This document shows, piece after piece, positions 57,901 through 64,000 of a DNA stretch of 64,000 nt. The notes beneath the pieces are model-generated. The model made no database searches. It was not told the origin of the DNA and saw only the letters and a program-made list of their open reading frames with translations. Position 1 is the stretch's first letter. The number at the start of each line of letters is the position of its first letter. This DNA comes from Streptomyces griseus (GTDB lineage: Bacteria > Actinomycetota > Actinomycetes > Streptomycetales > Streptomycetaceae): positions 166,347 to 230,346 of the forward strand of contig NZ_UAVD01000004.1 of NCBI RefSeq assembly GCF_900460065.1, given 5' to 3'. Both the position numbers and the translations under genes were made by a program.

Positions 57901-60900
57901 CCACCAGACCACCGTAATGACCCGCATGCTCAAGACCGAACACCCGACCCAGACCCCACACAGCCGCCAGCACCGGATCAGGAACCGAACCACCCCCCGA
58001 CACCGACACCGCACCCCGGGTCACCACCCACAACCTGGCGCCCTCCACCTCCACCACGGCCTGCATCACCATCAGCGGAACAGCCAGCTGAGCCGACAGA
58101 CCGGACGGGACCCCGGCCCCGGCCCCGGTCTCTGTGTCGGCCCCGGTCTCCGTCTCGGTCTCCGTACCTGTCCCGATCCCTGGCGCGGGCTCGGTCTCAG
58201 CCTTGCGGCCACCGTCAACTCGGGCCGGCAGATAGGCGATGTGCTCGGCGCCCGCGAGCAGTTGAACGATCCCGGCGCGATCGATGTCGTGGTCGTCCGG
58301 CAGGGTCCGTACCTCGACCTGGGCGCCCGCCTGCTCCAACGCCTGCCGCGCCTCACCCGCATCGGCCACGTCCTGGCACAACAGCAGCCACTTCCGCGGC
58401 AGCCCACCCGCATGCTGCACCGCCAACGGCGTCCACCCCACCCGATAACGCCACCCGTCCACACCGGAACCAGCCGCACCCACCGCAGCAACCGGCGGCG
58501 GAGCATCAAGCCAATACCGCTCCCGCTGGAAGGCGTACGTCGGCAACGCCACCGGCTCCACAACCGGCAGCAACCCCCGCCACCCCACCGGCAGACCAGC
58601 AGCCCAGGCCTCACCCAGACTCCGCAACAACTGCGCCCGCTCCGCCTCACCCCGGCGCAGACTGTGCAACACCCGCCCGTAGCCATCGTCGGAACCGTCC
58701 GCGAGCACGGTCGACAGCGCGAGCGCGAGCACCGGGTGGGGGCTCAACTCGATGAAGTGAGCGTGACGGTGGGCCTGCGCGGCCCGGACAGCGGCGTCGA
58801 ACCGTACCGGCTCGCGGAGGTTGCGGTACCAGTAGGAGGCGTCCAACTCCTCGTCCCCGACAGGCTCACCGGTGACCGTCGACCACATCGTCACCTCGCT
58901 GCCGTGCGAGGACAGTCCCTCCAGCCCGGCCCGCAACTCCTCCTCGATCGCCTCCACCTGGGCGTGGTGCGAGGCGTAGTCCACCTCGATCCGACGGGCA
59001 CGGACCCCCTGCCCGTCCAGCCGTACACAAAGCTCGGCGACCTCGTCCGGCGGACCACTGACCACGACCTGCCCCGGAGCGTTCACCGCCGCCACGGTCA
59101 CCGACCCGGGCAGCATCCCCTCCACCTCAACCGCGTCCAGGGCGACGGACGCCATCGCACCCTGCCCCGACAGTCGCAGCAACGCCCGCGAGCGCAGGGC
59201 CACCACCCGGGCGCCGTCCTCCACGCTCAGCCGACCCGCCACCACAGCAGCGGCGATCTCCCCCTGCGAGTGACCGACCACGGCATCCGGCTCCACACCC
59301 GCCGCCCGCCACACCTCCGCCAACGACACCATCACCGCCCACAACACCGGCTGGACCACATCCACCCGGCCCAGCCACTTCTCGTCCGAACCCGTCAACA
59401 CCTCACGCAACGACCAGTCCACGAACGGATCCAACGCCCGCTCGCACACAGCCAGCCGATCGGCGAACACCGGCCACGAGACCAGGAGTTCACGCCCCAT
59501 ACCCGCCCACTGTCCACCTTGTCCGGGGAAGACGAAGACGACGCCGGAGCCGGGCGTGGCTGCGCCGGTGGTGACGCCTTCGGCCGGCTCGCCCGCTCCC
59601 ACAGCGTCCAGTCCCGACAGCAACGCCTCGACGTCCGCGCCGGTCACCACCGCCCGCTGCTCCAGGCCCGCGCGTCCCGCCAGACCCGCCGCCACTCCCG
59701 CCGGCCAGAGACCGTCCACCGCACCCGCCGCCCGCTGAGCCCGCACAAAGCCCGCGAGCTGCGCCGCCTGAGCCCGCAGACCAGCCACATCACGACCCGA
59801 AACCACCCACGGCAGCAGATCGACACCCACCGGAACGGGCGCCTCTCCCTCTGCGACAGGCTTCGGCTCGGCAGCCGGGGGCTCCTCCAGGATGACGTGC
59901 GCGTTGGTTCCGCTCACCCCGAACGAGGACACCCCAGCCCTGCGCGGGCGGCCCTCTGCCCGCCACGGGACCGGCTCGGTCAGCAGACGCACCTCACCCG
60001 CCGACCAGTCCACATGCGGCGACGGCTCATCCACATGCAACGTCTCCGGAAGCAACCCGTGCCGCATCGCCATCACCATCTTGATGACCCCGGCCACACC
60101 CGCCGCCGCCTGCGTATGCCCGATATTCGACTTCACCGACCCCAGCCACAACGGACGCCCCTCCACCCGCCCCTGCCCATACGCCGCCAGCAACGCCTGC
60201 GCCTCGATCGGATCACCCAACTTCGTACCCGTACCGTGCGCCTCCACCACATCAACATCCACCGACGACAGACCCGCACTCGCCAACGCCTGCTGAATCA
60301 CCCGCTGCTGCGACGGACCATTCGGAGCCGTCAGACCATTCGACGCACCATCCTGATTCACCGCCGAACCCCGCACCACCGCCAACACCCGATGCCCAAG
60401 ACGACGCGCATCCGACAACCGCTCCAACACCACAACCCCAGCACCCTCACCCCACCCCGTACCATCCGCAGCCCCCGCGAACGCCTTGCACCGACCATCC
60501 CCAGCCAGCCCCCGCTGCCGGCCGAACTCCACAAACGTCGCCGGCGACGACATCACCGTCACCCCACCCGCCAACGCCAACGAACACTCACCCGACCGCA
60601 ACGCCTGCGCCGCCAAATGCAACGACACCAACGACGACGAACACGCCGTGTCCACCGTCACCGCCGGACCCTCAAAACCAAACGAATACGCCACCCGCCC
60701 CGACACCACACTCGTCGTATTACCAATCCCCACATAACCCGCAGACTCATCCGGCACCGAAGACAAACGCGCCACATAATCCTGCGGAATCACCCCCGCA
60801 AAAACACCCGTCCGACTCCCCCGCAAACCACCCGCATCAACACCAGCATCCTCCAACGCCTCCCACACCACCTCCAACAACAACCGCTGCTGCGGATCCA

Positions 60901-63900
60901 TCGCCAACGCCTCACGCGGACTTATCCCGAAAAACCCCGCATCGAACAAACCCGCACCATGAACAAACCCACCACCCCGCGGCACCACATCCCCCACACC
61001 CTCCAACACCCCGAGATCCCAGCCACGATCAACCGGGAACCCACCTACCGCATCCCCACCCGACGCCACCAGACCCCACAAACCCTCACCCGAAACCACC
61101 CCACCCGGATAACGGCACCCCACACCCACAATCACCACCGGATCACCGGCATCAACAACCGGAACCCCACCCGAGACCCCACCGGACACCCCCCGGCCAA
61201 CACCCCCCTCAACCCGCACCAACCCACACACGAACTCAGCCAACGCACCCACCGACGGATAATCAAAAACCACCGTCGCCGAAAGCCGAACCCCGAACAA
61301 CACACCCAACCGATTACGCAACTCAACAGCCGTCAGCGAATCAAAACCCATCTCCCGAAACGCCAACCCCACCGGCACATCCACCACAGAACCAAAACCC
61401 AGAACAGAAGCGACTTCGCCCCTGATCTCGTCCGAGACGGCCGACAGGGCCTCGCTCCGCGAGAGCCGGTTCAGCCTCCGCCTGGCGTCCACCGTCACGG
61501 GACCGCGCCCCCGGTGGTTGCGGGGCGACCCGTCGCGTACGAGACCGCGCAGGAGCTGGGGCACCGTGGCGGCGGAGTCCCAGGCCTGCCAGTCCCAGCG
61601 GGCGGCCATCATCAGGGCGTCGGGCATCTCACGCGCCGCACCGAGCAGTGCCGTGCCTTCGGCCGCGGAGAGTCCGGTGACTCCGCCGCGGGACATCCGG
61701 GCCACGTCGCTCCTGGTCAGCTCACCGGCCATGCCGCCGGTGACGTCCCACAACCCCCAGGCCACCGACTGACCCACCAGCCCACGCGCCCGCCGCCACT
61801 GCATCAAACCATCCAGGAACCCGTTCGCCGCCGCATAGTTCGCCTGCCCCGGCGAACCAACCACACCGGCCAACGACGAGAACACCAGGAAAAACGACAG
61901 ATCCAGCCCCTCCGTCAACCTGTGCAACCACCACGCACCCCCAGCCTTACCCCCCATCACCGAACCCACCTGCTCCGGCGAAAGCGAACCCACCACCCCG
62001 TCATCCACCACACCAGCCGCATGCACCACACCCACCAACGGATGCCCGACCTCCACCGCACCCAACGCCTCCACCACACCGGCCCGGGACGACACATCCA
62101 CCCCCACCACCCGAACCCGAGCACCCAACCCCGCCAAACGACCAACCAGCCCCGCCACACCCTCCGACCCACCCCGACGACCCACAAGAACCACATGCCG
62201 CACACCACACACCGACACCAACCACTCAGCCACCAACCCACCCAACACACCCGTACCACCCGTCACCAACACCGTCCCCTCCGGATCCACCGGAACGGGC
62301 AGGGTCAGGACGTTCTTGCCCACGTGCCGGGCCTGGCTGAGGTGGCGGAACGCGGCGGGCGCCCGGCGTATGTCCCACGCGGTCAGCGGCAGGAGCTTGA
62401 GCTCGCCCTCCGCGAAGAGGGCGAGCAGTTCGGAGAGCATGTCCCCGATTCGGGTGGGTTCCGGTTCGGTGAGGTCGAAGGTGCGGTACCGGACTCCGGA
62501 CGGAAGCGACGCCGCCTCCCGCACATCCGTCTTGCCCATCTCGATGAACCGGCCGCCCCGCGGCAGCAGTTCGAGCGAAGCGTCCACGAACTCACCCGCA
62601 AGCGAGTTCAGCACCACATCAACCCCCGCACCACCCGTCACCTCAAGGAACGCGGCACGGAAACCCAGATCACGGGAAGACGCGACATGGTCCTCCGCCA
62701 CCCCCAACTCCCGCAGCGCCCCCCACTTCGACGGATGCGCCGTCGCGAAGACCTCCGCCCCCAGATGCCGCGCGAGCTGAACGGCCGCCATCCCGACACC
62801 ACCAGCCCCCGCATGCACCAACACCCGCTCCCCCGCACACAGACCCGCCAGATCACCCAGCGCATAACGCGCGGTCAGGAACGCCACGGGCACGGAAGCC
62901 GCCTCGGCGAACGACCATTCCTCCGGGATCGGTGCCACGGTCCGCGCGTCGGCCACCACCACATCGCCGAACGACTCCGGAATCAGGCCCATGACACGGT
63001 CGCCGACGGTCAGACCGGTGACGTCCGGACCGATCTCGGTGACCACTCCGGAGCCCTCGCTGCCGAGCGTTGCCTCGCCCGGGTACATGCCCAGCGCGAT
63101 CAGTACGTCTCGGAAGTTCAGGCCGTTGGCCCGCATCGACAGCCGGACCGTGCCCGGCGGCAGGGTTTCGGCGGCCCGCGGGTGCGCGATCGTGGCCAGC
63201 TCGGTCAGTGTTCCGCCGGACCCGGCCGACAGCTGCCACGGTCCGTTCGCGGGCAGCCGCAGCCGATCGGTGTCGTCCAGTTCGGCGAGGGCCGGCGCCA
63301 CGACCTCACCGTCGCGCGTCGCCAGCTGATCGAGACCGGCGGTCAGGAAGGCGGCCGGGGGCAGTGCGCGAAGAATGTCGTCCTGGGCGCGCGTGTCCCG
63401 AGGGTCGAGGTCCAGGAGGACGAAGCGATCCGGGTGCTCCGTCTGGGCCGACCTGATCATGCCCCAGATCGCGGACATGGCCGGGTCCACCGTGGCCGCC
63501 GGCGCCTCCGTGGTCACCGCCCCCCTGGTGAGCACCAACAGCCGGGCGTCGGCCAGGTGGGGCGAGGCGAGGAAGGCCTGCACCTCGGTCAGCAGCCGTA
63601 CGAGGATCGCCTCGGCACGATCGGCTTCCGGCTCCTCGTACCCGGCGTCGGTTCCGTCGTCCGCGCCCAACGCACCGGACGCACCGGACGCACCGGACGC
63701 ACCGGGGCAGGAGAGCACCACCATGGAGGGTGCCGCGACTCCGCTCTCCAACGCCTGGTTCAGCGACGCAAGATCCGCGTGATCGCCCGCGTCGCCGCCC
63801 ACCAGCACCCATTCCGGCGCAGGGTCACCGACGCTGTCCGCAGTCAGACCGGGCACCGGCGCCCACCGCATCCGCAGGAGTCGCGCAGCGGAGGACGGGG

Positions 63901-64000
63901 AACCCGCGAGGCTCTCCTGGTTGATCGGCCGGAAGGCGAGGGACTCGACGGTGACGACGGGCCGCCCGGCCGGATCAACAGCCTCGACACGCACACCCTC
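51908..64000 (-). CDS. Type I modular PKS, upstream gene, truncated at window edge
   Basis: The frame is open at 64000, so the N-terminal part is missing; 4030 residues are visible. It starts at the very end of a DH domain ([12 protein letters not shown]), then ER (about 63180-62290; [31 protein letters not shown]), KR (62285-61660; VVDD, NYAAAN, B type) and ACP (near 61330). Next module: KS (61150-59880), AT (59545-58510; RVDVVQ, GHSQG, YASH = methylmalonyl), KR (58440-56980; [14 protein letters not shown], Trp and His = A2 type), ACP (near 56780). Last module: KS (56615-55340), AT (54975-53930; GHSQG, YASH = methylmalonyl), KR (53870-52500; [15 protein letters not shown]2 type), ACP (near 52280). 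All KS have TACSSSL. A C-terminal docking domain ends [18 protein letters not shown], matching the coiled-coil start of the next PKS protein 40 bases downstream. The upstream module's KS and AT lie outside the window. Confidence 0.93.
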   Translation of the reverse strand, partial: EGVRVEAVDPAGRPVVTVESLAFRPINQESLAGSPSSAARLLRMRWAPVPGLTADSVGDPAPEWVLVGGDAGDHADLASLNQALESGVAAPSMVVLSCPGASGASGASGALGADDGTDAGYEEPEADRAEAILVRLLTEVQAFLASPHLADARLLVLTRGAVTTEAPAATVDPAMSAIWGMIRSAQTEHPDRFVLLDLDPRDTRAQDDILRALPPAAFLTAGLDQLATRDGEVVAPALAELDDTDRLRLPANGPWQLSAGSGGTLTELATIAHPRAAETLPPGTVRLSMRANGLNFRDVLIALGMYPGEATLGSEGSGVVTEIGPDVTGLTVGDRVMGLIPESFGDVVVADARTVAPIPEEWSFAEAASVPVAFLTARYALGDLAGLCAGERVLVHAGAGGVGMAAVQLARHLGAEVFATAHPSKWGALRELGVAEDHVASSRDLGFRAAFLEVTGGAGVDVVLNSLAGEFVDASLELLPRGGRFIEMGKTDVREAASLPSGVRYRTFDLTEPEPTRIGDMLSELLALFAEGELKLLPLTAWDIRRAPAAFRHLSQARHVGKNVLTLPVPVDPEGTVLVTGGTGVLGGLVAEWLVSVCGVRHVVLVGRRGGSEGVAGLVGRLAGLGARVRVVGVDVSSRAGVVEALGAVEVGHPLVGVVHAAGVVDDGVVGSLSPEQVGSVMGGKAGGAWWLHRLTEGLDLSFFLVFSSLAGVVGSPGQANYAAANGFLDGLMQWRRARGLVGQSVAWGLWDVTGGMAGELTRSDVARMSRGGVTGLSAAEGTALLGAAREMPDALMMAARWDWQAWDSAATVPQLLRGLVRDGSPRNHRGRGPVTVDARRRLNRLSRSEALSAVSDEIRGEVASVLGFGSVVDVPVGLAFREMGFDSLTAVELRNRLGVLFGVRLSATVVFDYPSVGALAEFVCGLVRVEGGVGRGVSGGVSGGVPVVDAGDPVVIVGVGCRYPGGVVSGEGLWGLVASGGDAVGGFPVDRGWDLGVLEGVGDVVPRGGGFVHGAGLFDAGFFGISPREALAMDPQQRLLLEVVWEALEDAGVDAGGLRGSRTGVFAGVIPQDYVARLSSVPDESAGYVGIGNTTSVVSGRVAYSFGFEGPAVTVDTACSSSLVSLHLAAQALRSGECSLALAGGVTVMSSPATFVEFGRQRGLAGDGRCKAFAGAADGTGWGEGAGVVVLERLSDARRLGHRVLAVVRGSAVNQDGASNGLTAPNGPSQQRVIQQALASAGLSSVDVDVVEAHGTGTKLGDPIEAQALLAAYGQGRVEGRPLWLGSVKSNIGHTQAAAGVAGVIKMVMAMRHGLLPETLHVDEPSPHVDWSAGEVRLLTEPVPWRAEGRPRRAGVSSFGVSGTNAHVILEEPPAAEPKPVAEGEAPVPVGVDLLPWVVSGRDVAGLRAQAAQLAGFVRAQRAAGAVDGLWPAGVAAGLAGRAGLEQRAVVTGADVEALLSGLDAVGAGEPAEGVTTGAATPGSGVVFVFPGQGGQWAGMGRELLVSWPVFADRLAVCERALDPFVDWSLREVLTGSDEKWLGRVDVVQPVLWAVMVSLAEVWRAAGVEPDAVVGHSQGEIAAAVVAGRLSVEDGARVVALRSRALLRLSGQGAMASVALDAVEVEGMLPGSVTVAAVNAPGQVVVSGPPDEVAELCVRLDGQGVRARRIEVDYASHHAQVEAIEEELRAGLEGLSSHGSEVTMWSTVTGEPVGDEELDASYWYRNLREPVRFDAAVRAAQAHRHAHFIELSPHPVLALALSTVLADGSDDGYGRVLHSLRRGEAERAQLLRSLGEAWAAGLPVGWRGLLPVVEPVALPTYAFQRERYWLDAPPPVAAVGAAGSGVDGWRYRVGWTPLAVQHAGGLPRKWLLLCQDVADAGEARQALEQAGAQVEVRTLPDDHDIDRAGIVQLLAGAEHIAYLPARVDGGRKAETEPAPGIGTGTETETETGADTETGAGAGVPSGLSAQLAVPLMVMQAVVEVEGARLWVVTRGAVSVSGGGSVPDPVLAAVWGLGRVFGLEHAGHYGGLVDVPVVWGAGTGGLLVTALAQSVEDQLAVGADGVFVRRLRRAPASLSGRGVGWRPGGTVLVTGGTGGLGSHLARWLARSGAEHVVLVSRSGRRAEGAVALAEELAAAGTPTTVRACDITDATQLAEVLGCTDHPPITTVIHAAATIELAHLRDATPEHLSTVLDAKCTGAAHLADLLGAHHPDVRLVLFSSIAGIWGSGVHGAYAAANAYLDALAESRAATQPITSVAWGIWDTELALGRVDPDQMYRQGLPFLDRDRALDALAQVLAEEETVLAIAEVDWPTFVPVFTAARPRPLLSELPDVRALESAEQEGTAPTASSSALVERLATATEAERDAALLDMVRTEAASVLGHTGLDDIGPHRALRDVGFDSLTAVDLRNRLGAKLGVRLPATVVFDYPSPQALAAFLKAEVWGGAPVTDSTPRPVAFDSEPLAIVGMSCRLPGGVHSAEDLWNLLSEQRETVSGFPADRGWDAGSLHRPDREGSNGVSARGGGFLHDAAFFDPEFFGISPREARAMDPQQRLLLETAWEAFEHAGIDPESLAGTPTGVFVGSNYQDYGANLAAVPDGTEGHLLTGGASSVLSGRIAYTFGLEGPAVTVDTACSSSLVGVHLATQALRLGECSLALAGGVAVMGSPGALLAFSKQGALSPDGRCRSFSAEADGMGMAEGVGLLLLERLSDAVANGHQVLAVVRGSAVNQDGASNGLTAPNGPSQQRVIRQALANAQVDAGEVDAVEAHGTGTTLGDPIEAQALLATYGKDRPEGRPLWLGSVKSNIGHTQAASGVTGVIKMVMALRHHALPATLHADTPSPHVDWATGDVRLLTEPVPWLADGRPRRAGVSSFGVSGTNVHLILEEAPAAQAPTAEGPTTGAPEEGEAPRTAALLDAGPVPWVVSGRGDAGLRGQAARLASFVRAAQQAAGEVDREWIAGLASGLAGRSALEQRAVVLGADVHELLADLDELAETGRPSPRRTTDPGVVFVFPGQGGQWIGMGRELLPACPVFADRLAECERALDPFVDWSLREVLSGGEREWLGRVDVVQPVLWAVMVSLAEVWRAAGVEPDAVVGHSQGEIAAAVVAGRLSVEDGARVVALRSRALLRLSGQGAMASVALDAVEVEGVLPGSVTVAAVNAPGQVVVSGPPDEVAELCVRLEGQGVRARRIEVDYASHHAQVEAIEEELRAGLEGLSSHGSEVTMWSTVTGEPVGDEELDASYWYRNLREPVRFETAVRAAHDHGRGVFVEVGPHPVLGLALSTVLGEGESDGEGRVLHTLRRDQSETAQLLSSLGEAWAAGLPVAWRDLLPAAEPVALPTYAFQRQRYWLDAPAIAVDAAQPVGASPSDAWRYRVGWTPLAAQQADRLHRRWLLLCHEEADAHEVQQALEQAGAKVDVRVLPGAADAAPEIDRAGVAELLRGAEHIAYLPAGLDRSHPDHPGLPVGLAALLTVVQAVVEQEGARLWVLTRGAVNAPGTGGAPDPAAAAVWGLGRVFGLEHPDHYGGLIDLPALWQPRTGGQLAAALAEPVEDQIALRADGTFARRLQHAPAPPRGDQEWKPRGTALITGGTGALGAHLARWLARNGAERILLVSRTGPDAPGADDLARELTDQGTPTTVVACDIADPQQVAALFDSCDGHPPVTTVIHAAGVPQRTTLQESDPAAFAELLRAKVTGTHHLLAALDEHPADELVLFSSNSGVWGSGLHGAYAAANAYLDAVAEQQREQGRRAISVAWGLWGGGGMAEGDGEEYLSRVGIRPMAPDLAVAALHEALTLDETFVAVADVDWERFVPTYTVARRRPLIEDLPEVRRLAGARDTATADAPDDEAQSLRGRLAGLNADDQYAELLAIVQREAAKVLELRDPEAVAEQRAFRELGFDSVMAVEVRNRLRRLSGRQLPATLVFDHPTPGAVVTYLRGAMFPDDAEAVTSPLAQIERLEKSLLSGDRPDSREKARITLRLQSLLETWRGEGDEQREGREDSGAQPFESATPDEVFDFIDKELGQR
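54411..54960. repeat. Methylmalonyl-AT DNA block, copy 2
   Basis: Partner of 38421-38968 and 58980-59527; boundaries by eye. Confidence 0.7.
58110..58190. repeat. Low-complexity repeat in a KR linker
   Basis: GGTCTCGG/GGCCCCGG-type units give a Gly-Thr-Glu run on the coding strand ([20 protein letters not shown]) in the structural half of the KR of the middle module. The neighbouring module has no such insertion at the same place, so this is an expansion in a surface loop. Confidence 0.75.
58980..59527. repeat. Methylmalonyl-AT DNA block, copy 3
   Basis: Partner of 38421-38968 (constant offset 20559) and of 54411-54960; boundaries by eye. With copy 2 the similarity extends further, to about 58820. 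Confidence 0.75.
62436..62869. repeat. ER-domain DNA block, copy 2
   Basis: Partner of 42203-42636 at a constant offset of 20233 bases, with two mismatches seen. Confidence 0.9.
63671..63706. repeat. 9-bp tandem repeat in the DH-ER linker
   Basis: CGCACCGGA is repeated four times (last copy ends in G). On the coding strand it gives a Ser-Gly-Ala run ([11 protein letters not shown]) between DH and ER of the truncated first module. Confidence 0.85.

Noticed and set aside
1..64000. CRISPR arrays, tRNA or rRNA genes
   Set aside because: No spaced direct repeats, tRNA-like cloverleaf or rRNA sequence were noticed on either strand.

Overview
The window looks like a chromosomal segment of a Streptomyces or close actinomycete. 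GC is very high, codons end mostly in G or C, GTG and TTG starts are common, and many families are typical of that group (a Methyltransf_19 SAM methyltransferase, a PAS/GAF/SpoIIE phosphatase, VanW, TerC, MerR and TetR regulators, large modular type I PKS genes). No rRNA, tRNA, CRISPR array or intact mobile element is visible.

Layout. (1) 1-6421: the end of a SulP anion transporter, an FMN/Fe-S glutamate-synthase-like protein, a ThDP acetolactate-synthase-like enzyme, a zinc-free MDR reductase and its MerR neighbour. (2) 6422-15239: a two-gene membrane operon whose second protein carries an MmpS-like domain, an orphan Imm21-type immunity protein, a DinB protein, a 41-residue membrane peptide, a VanW protein, and a paired SMR efflux operon divergent from a TetR regulator. 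Three short pieces of IS5-like transposases (one at 4551-4652, two around 10.0 and 10.8 kb) show past insertion activity. (3) 15490-19076: SpoIIE-type phosphatase, SAM methyltransferase and aldo-keto reductase. (4) 19102-28248: two TerC-type membrane proteins bracket a small biosynthetic-looking cassette: a luciferase-like oxidoreductase and histidine phosphatase on +, facing a minus-strand group made of a cucumopine-synthase-like protein, a DAO-type flavoenzyme, a LuxE/EhpF-like ligase and a LuxC-like acyl reductase. (5) 28460-29833: a flavin monooxygenase converging on (6) 29930-64000: three large type I PKS genes on the minus strand, the first running off the window edge.

The PKS genes read, in order of transcription: [DH end-ER-KR-ACP][KS-AT-KR-ACP][KS-AT-KR-ACP] // [KS-AT-KR-ACP][KS-AT-DH-ER-KR-ACP] // [KS-AT-KR(dead)-ACP][KS-AT-DH-KR-ACP-TE]. 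AT motifs predict methylmalonyl, methylmalonyl // malonyl, malonyl // methylmalonyl, methylmalonyl for the six complete modules. The KR of the penultimate module has lost catalytic Lys, Tyr and Asn and the usual NADPH loop, so a ketone should survive at C-5 of the released chain, followed by a 2-methyl-2-enoyl end made by the last module and released by the TE. Hydroxyls are predicted at C-9, C-11 and C-13.

The most interesting points are the cassette at 22.4-27.0 kb, which could make an aldehyde and use it in a Pictet-Spengler-like step (inference), the dead KR, and the mosaic nature of the PKS DNA: nearly identical blocks of 0.4-1.2 kb shared between modules and sharp patches of different codon usage. 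I cannot name the polyketide from the sequence alone.
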